Shown here piece after piece: positions 1-6,357 of a DNA stretch of 17,237 bases. The first letter of the stretch is position 1, and every line of letters begins with the position of its first letter. The notes beneath the pieces are model-generated. The model made no database searches and had not been told where the DNA came from. It saw nothing but the letters and a program-made list of their open reading frames with translations. This DNA is from Planctomycetes bacterium RBG_13_46_10. GTDB lineage: Bacteria; Planctomycetota; Phycisphaerae; Sedimentisphaerales; Anaerobacaceae. Position numbers and translations under genes: made by a program. The stretch covers positions 1-17,237 of the forward strand of contig MHYD01000061.1 in NCBI GenBank assembly GCA_001824645.1, in the 5' to 3' direction.

Positions 1-705
1 CTGCAAGGGGGCGGGCTCGCTGGCGGTGGCCGAAACCACGGTGGTGTATTCCATGGCCCCATACTGTTTCAACTTGTCAACCACCTGGGCCACCGTGGAC
101 TGCTTCTGCCCGATGGCCACATAGAAGCAGTAGACATCCTTCCCCTGCTGGTTGACGATGGTATCAATGGCCAGGGCGGTCTTGCCTGTCTGGCGGTCAC
201 CGATGATAAGCTCCCGCTGCCCCCTGCCGATGGGGATCATGGAGTCGATCGCCTTGACGCCGGTCTGGAGGGGTTCCTTCACCGGAAGGCGCCATACGAC
301 CCCCGGTGCCTTCTCCTCGATGTTACGATATTCCTTGGCCTCGATAGGCCCTTTGCCGTCGAGGGGCTGTCCGAGGGGATCCACGACCCTCCCGATCAGG
401 GGTTCACCCACGGGGACCTGGACGATCCGGCCGGTCCTCTTCACGACGTCCCCCTCTTTTACATGGCGGTCTTCTCCCAGCAGTGCCGCCCCCACATTAT
501 CTTCTTCTAAGTTGAGGACCATCCCCATAATCCCGTTGGGGAACTCGAGGAGTTCTCCTGCCATGGCCTTTTCGAGACCGTAGAGTCTGGCGATACCGTC
601 TCCCACCGAGAGGACAACCCCGGTTTCGTTTACCTCAACCTTCTTGTCGTAGTCCTTGATCTGCTTCTCAATAATCCCGCTTATCTCTTCCGACCTAATC
701 TGCAT
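1..705 (-). CDS. atpA: ATP synthase F1 subunit alpha (N-terminal 235 residues, runs off window)
   Basis: Subunit alpha forms the F1 hexamer with beta and carries the non-catalytic nucleotide sites of the H+ (or Na+) translocating ATP synthase. The visible part starts MQIRSEEISGII, has the beta-barrel domain (residues about 25-95), and contains the P-loop GDRQTGKT at residues 169-176, which is the classical alpha-subunit Walker A. The family is about 500 residues long, so roughly the C-terminal half lies beyond position 1. The ATG at 705-703 lies 6 nt after the atpH stop, so it is the fourth gene of a compact minus-strand operon b'-b-delta-alpha; gamma, beta and epsilon are expected next, outside the window. 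Identification is certain; only the end is missing. Confidence 0.98.
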   Translation of the reverse strand, partial: MQIRSEEISGIIEKQIKDYDKKVEVNETGVVLSVGDGIARLYGLEKAMAGELLEFPNGIMGMVLNLEEDNVGAALLGEDRHVKEGDVVKRTGRIVQVPVGEPLIGRVVDPLGQPLDGKGPIEAKEYRNIEEKAPGVVWRLPVKEPLQTGVKAIDSMIPIGRGQRELIIGDRQTGKTALAIDTIVNQQGKDVYCFYVAIGQKQSTVAQVVDKLKQYGAMEYTTVVSATASEPAPLQ

Positions 706-711
706 CTCTTA

Positions 712-1254
712 TCACCCCTTTGCTAAGATTTCCTTCAAGCGCTCCAACTGCGTCCTGACACTTCCATCATATACCGTGTCCCCAATCCGCGCCACCACCC
801 CGCCGATGAGCAAGGGGTCTGTTTCCACCTCCATGATCACCTGTTTCCCCACCAATCCCTCCAATCCTTGCGTCAACTCCTTGAGCTTTTTCTTGGAGAG
901 GTCATGGGCGGTGACCAGATGCACGCGTGCCCGGCCGGCGGCCTCATCGACGAGCTCCCGGTACAGAGCGGTGATGTCCGGCAGGTACCTTATCCGATCT
1001 TTGTCCACCAGGAGGTGGAGAAAATTGATGGTGAGGGGACTCAGGCGCAGACGTTTACCTATCTCCTCGATGATGCCCTGGCGTTGGGGGATATCAAAAG
1101 TGGGATTGATCAAAACCCCCCTCAACTTCCCTTCCCGCCGGAACAGGGAGGTGAAGGCATCGAGCTCCTCACAATACGTTTCGTAATTGCCGTCCTCCTG
1201 CCCGATATTCATCAGGGCCTTGGCATACCTGCGGGCGATCTTTCTCTGGATCAC
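712..1254 (-). CDS. atpH: ATP synthase F1 subunit delta
   Basis: Delta (OSCP homologue) sits on top of the F1 alpha3beta3 head and connects it to the b/b' peripheral stalk. The 180-residue length is normal. The N-terminal helical domain begins IARRYAKALMNIG, and the C-terminal part contains DPLLIGGVVARIGDTVYDGS (residues about 145-164), which is the family signature. The start is GTG, chosen because the GTG overlaps the atpF stop in a GTGA arrangement (1251-1254), typical of translational coupling, and because the normal N-terminus begins there. It lies between atpF and atpA in the same operon. Confidence 0.96.
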   Translation of the reverse strand: MIQRKIARRYAKALMNIGQEDGNYETYCEELDAFTSLFRREGKLRGVLINPTFDIPQRQGIIEEIGKRLRLSPLTINFLHLLVDKDRIRYLPDITALYRELVDEAAGRARVHLVTAHDLSKKKLKELTQGLEGLVGKQVIMEVETDPLLIGGVVARIGDTVYDGSVRTQLERLKEILAKG

Positions 1255-1727
1255 TGCAACTTCCTCACCTGTTCGATATAGTCATCAACCAGCCGCTCAT
1301 GGTCTTTCGGTTTCAGGTGCTTTTTCACCAGGTCTTCAGCCAGCTGCACTGTCATAGCGGCCGCCTCCTCCTTCACCCGTACCGTCGCCACCTTCAATTC
1401 CTGTTGGGCGGTGAGTTTGGCCTGCCCCTTGATCTTTTCAGCCATCTGCTGGGCCTCTTTGATGATCCGCTCCTTTTCCCGCTCCCCCTCCTTAATCAAG
1501 GTCTGACGGATCTGCTCGATCTCGTGATCCAATTTTTGGAGCTTCTCCTCATATTCCCGATATTTCTGCTCCCCCTCCTCTTTGGCCTTCTCGGCCTCCT
1601 CGATGGCGGTCTTGATCGACTCCTGTCTCCTTTTCAGAAAGGCCCCCAGGGGTTTTTTGGCGAATAGATAGAGGGCAGTAACTAAGACCGCAAAATTGAC
1701 TATCTTAAACACCAGGTCCCACCACAT
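1251..1727 (-). CDS. atpF: ATP synthase Fo subunit b
   Basis: This is a peripheral-stalk subunit: a single N-terminal membrane helix (about residues 5-22, LVFKIVNFAVLVTALYLFAK) followed by a long charged coiled coil rich in Glu, Lys and Gln (about residues 30-130). The length of 158 residues is typical. The ATG at 1727 lies 23 nt after the atpF' stop and the reading frame ends in a 4-nt overlap with the atpH start. The protein is distinct in sequence from the neighbouring b' subunit, so the stalk is expected to be a b/b' heterodimer. The Shine-Dalgarno is weak (AGGGCAAT), which fits coupling to upstream translation. Confidence 0.95.
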   Translation of the reverse strand: MWWDLVFKIVNFAVLVTALYLFAKKPLGAFLKRRQESIKTAIEEAEKAKEEGEQKYREYEEKLQKLDHEIEQIRQTLIKEGEREKERIIKEAQQMAEKIKGQAKLTAQQELKVATVRVKEEAAAMTVQLAEDLVKKHLKPKDHERLVDDYIEQVRKLQ

Positions 1728-1750
1728 GGTCTATTGCCCTCCTCCCTCTC

Positions 1751-2179
1751 TTACTGAAGACTCCTGCCGAGGATCTTCTCGGCGATCTCCTTTGCCATCG
1801 CCCCCTGCCCACGCTCCAGTTCAATCAGGGCCTGCTGGCTCTCATGGGCAATCTGGTCCTTGGTCTTGGCAATTTCCTCGTCAACCTGCTGTCGGACCGT
1901 ATCGACCACTTGTTTGCCTACGTGCGCCCCTGCATCCTGGATACGCCCCTTCTCTTCCCGGGCCTGGAGATAACCCTTATTCAACCCCTCGTCGACCTGG
2001 AGGCGCCGGCGTTCCGCCTCCTCCTGGAGCCTGGAGGCCTCCTTTTCGTCACCGCTGATTTTGTTGTGGCGCTCATCGAAGAACCTGAGAAAGGGCTGAA
2101 AAAGGATCTTGTTTAAGACGAGCATCAGGAAGATGAAGAGGCCGGCCTGGATGAACAGGGTGTAATTGAGTTCGATCAC
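1751..2179 (-). CDS. atpF': ATP synthase Fo subunit b' (second b-type subunit)
   Basis: The 142-residue protein has one N-terminal membrane segment (about residues 6-26, YTLFIQAGLFIFLMLVLNKI) followed by FQPFLRFFDERHNKI and a long charged helix. This is the usual look of b' (AtpF2/AtpX) of cyanobacteria, alpha- and deltaproteobacteria. It pairs with b in the peripheral stalk. The start is GTG at 2179, selected because it has a strong ribosome binding site (AGGAGAAAGG) and gives a standard short N-terminus. It is the first gene of the visible operon; the a and c subunits are not in the window, consistent with the split Fo/F1 operons of many deltaproteobacteria (known for the group, inferred here). 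Confidence 0.92.
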   Translation of the reverse strand: MIELNYTLFIQAGLFIFLMLVLNKILFQPFLRFFDERHNKISGDEKEASRLQEEAERRRLQVDEGLNKGYLQAREEKGRIQDAGAHVGKQVVDTVRQQVDEEIAKTKDQIAHESQQALIELERGQGAMAKEIAEKILGRSLQ

Positions 2180-2268
2180 GCCTTTCTCCTCTCCCGGTTT
2201 ATTGCGCTATATTCGAACGTGGGATACCCCTTTCTTCCTCGCCTTCATGGGAAGATTGTGAAATTATT

Positions 2269-2297
2269 TGTTTACCAGAAACGGAAGTTTTATTCAA
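2269..2297 (-). promoter_or_regulatory. Candidate sigma70 promoter of the ATP synthase operon
   Basis: On the minus strand, TTGAAT (2297-2292) is followed after exactly 17 nt by TAAACA (2274-2269), about 90 nt upstream of the atpF' GTG. The -35 matches the consensus at 4 of 6 positions and the -10 at 3 of 6. It is the best candidate I found in the 265-nt gap, but it is weak. Confidence 0.28.
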
Positions 2298-2316
2298 GCC
2301 CTAATTTGCTATTGGG

Positions 2317-2396
2317 CTATCAGCAATCAGCTGCCAGCGATCAGAAAGTCCTTCAAGAGCACTTTTTGCTGAACGCTGACTACTGACAACTGAAGG
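2317..2396. repeat. Heptamer array arranged as an imperfect inverted repeat
   Basis: The left arm 2317-2344 consists of four consecutive 7-mers ending in TCAG or CCAG (CTATCAG, CAATCAG, CTGCCAG, CGATCAG). The right arm 2369-2396 consists of four consecutive 7-mers beginning CTGA (CTGAACG, CTGACTA, CTGACAA, CTGAAGG). The arms are reverse complementary at the fixed positions, so the unit could fold as a long imperfect hairpin with a 24-nt loop. It lies between the TPR gene end and the ATP synthase operon. Confidence 0.75.
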
Positions 2397-2404
2397 CTCA
2401 TAAT

Positions 2405-2449
2405 TCCCTCACGCCCCCTATGTTCCTCACGTCCCTTACGTTCCTCACG
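2405..2449. repeat. Tandem nonamer array, five 9-nt units
   Basis: Five successive 9-mers are visible: TCCCTCACG, CCCCCTATG, TTCCTCACG, TCCCTTACG, TTCCTCACG; a GGTTCACG remnant follows after 2449. The last unit contains the stop codon of the TPR gene (2447-2445). On the minus strand the unit reads CGTGAGGAA. It lies directly beside the heptamer array but has a different period and sequence. Confidence 0.7.
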
Positions 2450-3566
2450 GGAGGTTCACGGGGAGCGAGACTTCCCCCAGGGGAAAATCGCTCCCCACCC
2501 GTCGATACTCCTTCCGCACCTCCTCCACGGTGATATGCTCGCCATCTTTCCGACTCAAAAGGAGCTGAAGGAGGTGGCAGTGACACAGCTCCAGTTGAAA
2601 GGGGTGGGTCTCGGCAATCCGCAGGGCCTCCTTGAATATCCCCTCGGCCTCAGCAGTCTTTCTCCGCAAGAGGGCGAGTTCCCCCCTGCCCAAGAGGGTG
2701 TAGATCCTCCCCCGCTGATCCCTTGTTGCTTGGAATATGGTCTCGGCGGACTGAAAAGCCTCCAACGCCTCCTCTTCTTTTCCCACCATTTTAAGGGTCG
2801 TCCCCTCTCCCCAGAGGGTGTAGGCATAGCTGATACGGTCACCGATCTCCTGGTAGAGGGAGGTTGCTCGGTCGAAGTAAACCAAGGCCCGCTCGAAGTC
2901 ATCGATCATACGGTGGGCATTCGCTATCCCGCAGAAGGAATAGGCGGTCCCGAAGACGTCCTCAATCTCCTTCAGAACAGCATGGGCCCGGGTGTAATAG
3001 GAGAGGGAGTCCCGATAATGGCCCATGACGCGGGTAACCCCTCCCAGGCCGCACAAGGAATAGCCCATCCCCGTCGGGTCTGCCATCCCCTCAGAGAGGG
3101 AGAGGGCCTCTTCGAATGAGGTCTTGGCCCTGCGGAGCTCCCCGGCGATCCGCCAGAGCCCTCCCATGGCCCACAGGGTGTAGGCCTCCCCCTCGGGGTC
3201 CTCCCATTCCTCGTAGATGCCTCGGGCCTGTTCCAGGTGTTTTTGGGCCTCCTCCACCTCGCCAAGCCCCCGCATGCTGAGGCCCAACCCCACCAGGGCA
3301 TCAGCCGCCTCCACCTCATTCTCTCCTGCCTGGGCCTCCTGCACCAGGGAGAGGGCACGCAGGAAGCTTTCCTTGGCGGCGCTGAAGTCTCCCCTCATAC
3401 GCAGACAGTCTCCTATCTTCTGGTGACACAGCTGGCGCTGCGGAATCGCCTCCGCTGGATAGTGGGTCAGGGCAGCTTGATAGGCCTCCAGGGCCTCGGC
3501 GAAGTGGCTCTCCATCCTCGTCTGCTCCCCTAATTGAAAGTATCGATCTCCCTCCTCTGCGCTCAT
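2445..3566 (-). CDS. Tetratricopeptide repeat (TPR) protein
   Basis: The 373-residue protein is almost entirely TPR helices. At least seven units of about 40 residues can be followed, each with a pattern like YTLWGxGxxxRxxGxxxxA then FxxAxxLxxEIxD, from about residue 8 to about residue 330. There is no signal peptide or membrane helix, so it is probably cytoplasmic. The 40-residue spacing (instead of 34) resembles the Kinesin-light-chain/TPR_12 class, which mediates protein-protein interaction. The ATG at 3566 has a good ribosome binding site (GAGAGGAGAG). The stop lies inside the nonamer repeat array, so the last residues may have been set by that array. No partner can be deduced from its neighbours. 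Confidence 0.85.
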   Translation of the reverse strand: MSAEEGDRYFQLGEQTRMESHFAEALEAYQAALTHYPAEAIPQRQLCHQKIGDCLRMRGDFSAAKESFLRALSLVQEAQAGENEVEAADALVGLGLSMRGLGEVEEAQKHLEQARGIYEEWEDPEGEAYTLWAMGGLWRIAGELRRAKTSFEEALSLSEGMADPTGMGYSLCGLGGVTRVMGHYRDSLSYYTRAHAVLKEIEDVFGTAYSFCGIANAHRMIDDFERALVYFDRATSLYQEIGDRISYAYTLWGEGTTLKMVGKEEEALEAFQSAETIFQATRDQRGRIYTLLGRGELALLRRKTAEAEGIFKEALRIAETHPFQLELCHCHLLQLLLSRKDGEHITVEEVRKEYRRVGSDFPLGEVSLPVNLP

Positions 3567-3615
3567 CAGCTCTCCTCTCTCAGAAAATTACCCTCTTCCT
3601 TTTCAGCGGGCTGTT

Positions 3616-4299
3616 TTATTGATCTGGATGGAAGTTCTTGAGCCACGCCCGGGCCTGTTGGTGCTGGGGGTAGAGGGCCTCAACCTTTGCCCAGAAGGCC
3701 TCCGTATGCCTCAAGATCTTGGTATGGACCAATTCGTGCAGCACGATGTAATCAATGATATCGAGCGGAGATTGAATGAGCCGCCAGTTAAAGGACAGAT
3801 TCCGCTCGCCCGAACAGCTCCCCCATAGGGTTTTTTGATCCCGTATAAAAACCCGGTTATAGGTGAAGTGATTCGTCTCGGCGAAGTGCGCCAACCGTTC
3901 CATAATAACCCGCTTGGCCTCTTTCCGATACCATCGGTCAAGGGCTCCATCCTCCAATAAATTAATCCCTGAGAAGATGGTCTTCCCTGTCGCGTTGATC
4001 GCAAAATTCCTGCGCAACCCTGGCAGCAGCCGAAAGGTGTAGACCTCCCCTAAGTACAGGATCGCATCTGGGCGCAATTGGATGCGGGCGTCTCGCCTCC
4101 CCCTGAAAAAGGCCAGCCGCTTCTGAATCAACACCGCCTTTCGCTCGATCAGTACATCGATATCCGCCTGCGAGAAGTCGAGGGGGAGCACTACGCGTAC
4201 CCGCATATCTTCATCCACCGTGATGCGGGCGCGCTTGACCAGGCGCCGTTCTACGGTTATTTCCCTCGCCCCGACTATCTTTATATTATCGCGTTCCAC
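3616..4299 (-). CDS. YgjP-like (DUF45) metallopeptidase-fold protein
   Basis: The 227-residue protein carries the family hallmark: TLWGSCS at 157-163, then NWRLIQSPLDIIDYIVLHEL running into the zinc motif HELVH (188-192) and a third ligand His in RHTEAFW (H198). This order (WGSC, NWRL, HExxH, HxxxFW) is typical of the YgjP/DUF45 family related to M48 and SprT-type zinc peptidases. It is soluble, with no signal peptide. The substrate is not known from the sequence. The start is GTG at 4299, since no in-frame ATG gives the family's N-terminus; its ribosome site is weak. It is divergent from the 99-residue gene that follows and separated from the TPR gene by about 50 nt, possibly in one operon with it. 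Confidence 0.9.
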   Translation of the reverse strand: MERDNIKIVGAREITVERRLVKRARITVDEDMRVRVVLPLDFSQADIDVLIERKAVLIQKRLAFFRGRRDARIQLRPDAILYLGEVYTFRLLPGLRRNFAINATGKTIFSGINLLEDGALDRWYRKEAKRVIMERLAHFAETNHFTYNRVFIRDQKTLWGSCSGERNLSFNWRLIQSPLDIIDYIVLHELVHTKILRHTEAFWAKVEALYPQHQQARAWLKNFHPDQ

Positions 4300-4421
4300 C
4301 GTCCCAAAAGCTCACGAGCACGAAGTGATGGACAGTCTCTGTCTACCAGATAGCAACGAATATGTCAAAACGAAAACGAGGAATCAACGCTCACCCCATC
4401 AGTTCCCACCCTTTTCATTCA

Positions 4422-4451
4422 TTGACAATGCCGGGGGTGAGGGTTTATCGT
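4422..4451 (+). promoter_or_regulatory. Candidate sigma70 promoter for the 99-residue gene
   Basis: A perfect TTGACA (4422-4427) is followed by an 18-nt spacer and TATCGT (4446-4451, 4 of 6 to consensus). The implied start near 4458 gives a leader of about 65 nt that contains the inverted repeat at 4472-4506. Confidence 0.5.
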
Positions 4452-4471
4452 GAGTTGTGTCAATGTAACGT

Positions 4472-4506
4472 CCTCCTGCATTGAAACGTGCATTTTCCGC
4501 AGGAGG
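4472..4506 (+). promoter_or_regulatory. Leader hairpin with a built-in anti-Shine-Dalgarno
   Basis: CCTCCTGC (4472-4479) is perfectly complementary to GCAGGAGG (4499-4506), forming an 8-bp stem. The same CCTCCT could instead pair with the AGGAGGAGG (4512-4520) that is the ribosome binding site of the gene starting at 4525. Two mutually exclusive pairings of one anti-SD element suggest translational control, but this is inference from complementarity only. Confidence 0.45.
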
Positions 4507-4524
4507 GAGAAAGGAGGAGGAAGC

Positions 4525-4824
4525 ATGGAATCCAGGCAGGTAAGTCTCTTAGCCAATGACGCGCCCATCGAGCTCAACAACTTCGTCGAGGGGTATATCG
4601 ACCACGTGGTGAGCGGCATCCTCGCCTCGCTGAGGGGTACAGGAGAGATAAAGAGTATTGATCTCACCGTCGAAGGGGATCAGGTATCCATCATTCTCAA
4701 CAATGCGGCCGTCCCCATTAACCCCTTCACCACCCGGATCATCCGCAGCACCATAGTGGGCATGGTCTCATCGCTGAAGGAAGTACGTACGATCGAGAGG
4801 ATCAAGGTCAGCATCAGGAGGTAA
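4525..4824 (+). CDS. Hypothetical 99-residue protein
   Basis: The gene starts at ATG 4525, chosen over an upstream in-frame GTG at 4450 because a very strong ribosome site (AGGAGGAGG, 4512-4520) lies just before it and the upstream part overlaps the promoter and leader hairpin. The protein is soluble, with no signal peptide or cysteine, and alternates hydrophobic beta-like stretches (SIDLTVEGDQVSIILNN, residues 44-60) with a helix-like part. A motif VPINPFTTRIIRSTIVGMVSSL (about residues 63-84) looks structured. I do not recognise a named family. It is convergent with the DUF456 gene across a palindromic repeat pair. Coding character is good; function is unknown. Confidence 0.75.
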   Translation: MESRQVSLLANDAPIELNNFVEGYIDHVVSGILASLRGTGEIKSIDLTVEGDQVSIILNNAAVPINPFTTRIIRSTIVGMVSSLKEVRTIERIKVSIRR

Positions 4825-4873
4825 GGAATTGTAACAGCTTATTACCCTTTGAACGATGAAGATTTGATATACC

Positions 4874-4991
4874 CCCTCTCCCGCTGGCGGGAGAGGGAAT
4901 AGTCAGTTTTCCTAAAGAATTTTCGATAGGCAGGTTTGAAACCCATAAATCATGAAAACCGGATTTTCCCTCTCCTGCTTACGGGAAGGGG
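4874..4991. repeat. Pair of 24-nt palindromic units between convergent genes
   Basis: Unit 1 (4874-4897) is a near-perfect hairpin, a 10-bp stem CCCTCTCCCG/CGGGAGAGGG around loop CTGG. Unit 2 (4968-4991) is a degenerate direct copy differing at five positions. They flank about 70 nt without genes in the space between two converging reading frames. No T-run follows either hairpin, so they look more like dispersed palindromic (REP/BIME-like) repeats than classical terminators, although they may block transcription from both sides. Confidence 0.6.
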
Positions 4992-5045
4992 AGATCCGTA
5001 ATGACCGTCATTCGCTGACCATGATACCGCTTGTCACCACCCTGG

Positions 5046-5525
5046 TTAAACTATCTCCTTCACATAAAAGAATATCACGACCCCGGAGAAGGCCAGCTTA
5101 AAGCCGATGCCCACCATGTTGCCGATAAAGACGCCCCAACCGGCCTGCAAGGCCCGCACCCCCCTTTTCCCGACGAGGAGCTCACCGCTCAGCGCCCCAG
5201 CAAAGGCGCCGAGGAACATCCCCCAGGGGGGGATGAAGAAGAGCCCGATGAGCATGCCGATGATGGAAAACCACACCCCTGCCTTGGATGCCCCGTATCG
5301 CTTTGCCCCAACAACAGGGAATACATAGTCCACCAGGGTCACCGCGACCATCAAGGCCCCCATGATGATCAAAAAGGTTATGCTGAAAGGTTCCCACTTT
5401 TTGGCGATAGAGAGAATAAACAAAGAGGCATAACTGAGGGGAGGACCGGGAATGACGGGCAAAATACAGCCAATGAGACCCACCAGCGCGACTATCAATC
5501 CGAGAATGATGAAGGCAATTGTCAT
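5046..5525 (-). CDS. DUF456 family integral membrane protein
   Basis: The 159-residue protein is highly hydrophobic with about four to five membrane segments and the DUF456 pattern: an N-terminal helix IILGLIVALVGLIGCILPVI, then PGPPLSYASLF (about residues 26-36), DYVFPVVGAKRYGASKAGVW (about 66-85), and a Gly-rich PPWGMFLGAFAGALSGELL. The G-A-x-R-x-G-A-S-x-x-G stretch is characteristic. It is an inner-membrane protein; the family has no established biochemical role. The ATG at 5525 has no clear Shine-Dalgarno. It is downstream of, and possibly cotranscribed with, the 103-residue gene (73-nt gap). Confidence 0.88.
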   Translation of the reverse strand: MTIAFIILGLIVALVGLIGCILPVIPGPPLSYASLFILSIAKKWEPFSITFLIIMGALMVAVTLVDYVFPVVGAKRYGASKAGVWFSIIGMLIGLFFIPPWGMFLGAFAGALSGELLVGKRGVRALQAGWGVFIGNMVGIGFKLAFSGVVIFFYVKEIV

Positions 5526-5598
5526 TGTTGGGCCCGCGGTGATGAGTGAAGGTTACCGGGCGGGGGATGGGATATAAGAGGCACGGGGCATCTCAGCT

Positions 5599-5910
5599 TC
5601 AGTATTTGCCGAAGAAGTCCTGTACCTCTTTGATGAGGGCGATTTTGGTGTCCGTGAAGACGCCGCTCGCGAAGACAAACTCCAGCGTAAATACCAGGTT
5701 GTATTCCACCGCCGAGGTCTTGTACTCCTGGGTCGCGGTCACTATGATGTCCTTCACCTTTTTCCCTTCGGCACCCTTAAAGAGCTGCGACTTTTTCAAG
5801 ATGAGATCAAGGGCCTCTTTAGCGTCGTCCACATTCTCTACCGCGACCTCGAGCCCCTCGACCTCTTTGAGCGCCTTGACGATCTTTTCTCGTTCTACCT
5901 TTATTTTCAT
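5599..5910 (-). CDS. Hypothetical 103-residue protein
   Basis: This is a small soluble protein, acidic and lysine-rich, starting MKIKVEREKIVKALKEVEGL. The ATG at 5910 has a fair ribosome site (GTGAGGA) 8-10 nt upstream. The predicted pattern is helix (1-45), a beta-rich middle (DIIVTATQEYKTSAVEYNLV, about residues 54-73) and a C-terminal helix ending DFFGKY. No cysteines, signal peptide or membrane segment are visible. I do not recognise a family. It lies upstream of the DUF456 gene on the same strand. Confidence 0.7.
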   Translation of the reverse strand: MKIKVEREKIVKALKEVEGLEVAVENVDDAKEALDLILKKSQLFKGAEGKKVKDIIVTATQEYKTSAVEYNLVFTLEFVFASGVFTDTKIALIKEVQDFFGKY

Positions 5911-6357
5911 AGCATCCTCACTAGGAATAGTATCAACATCCTATTACTATAGAGAATGCGTAATCCCCAGTCAAGCCCTGAATCGGGGTGGGTAGCGTAT
6001 CATATCTTGTGTCAGGCAAGGAAAAGGGGTGCCACCTAACTGAGGCAAAATTAACGGCAAAGGAGGTACTCCAACTGTGTGAGACCACATCAAGAGCTGG
6101 GATACAAGACGCCATTGCAATTTCTTAAAGACAATGGCAGTGTTTAGGTAGTGAACGAGTACACTTCCTTGATTTCATGATGGTCGAATGATAAGATCAT
6201 GAGGATAGCAAAAATCAGCTCATTATCTTCTTTTCACGTTTAGTTGCTTTCCTGAGGCATATCGTGTACTGGGTAATCGCCATGAATAGTTGCGAGAGGA
6301 GTGAGCGGGAACGGCCGATAGCACGTACGGAAGATCAGAAAAAGTGGTGATGAGTAA
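5911..6357. other. Intergenic region, no supported gene
   Basis: This stretch of about 450 nt separates the 103-residue gene from the MFS gene. On the plus strand around 6010-6125 there is a short open stretch that reads like LTEAKLTAKEVLQLCETTS before a stop, and the frame beside it continues LKDNGSV. It may be a decayed coding remnant, but it is too short and unanchored to name. No RNA gene or terminator hairpin was found. Confidence 0.35.

Noticed and set aside
2317..2449. CRISPR array
   Set aside because: The repeat units are only 7 and 9 nt and directly contiguous with no unique spacers; no cas genes are nearby.
5933..6115. 60-codon minus-strand frame upstream of the 103-residue gene
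   Set aside because: It has no ribosome site and no coding pattern; it overlaps the likely promoter area of the 103-residue gene.
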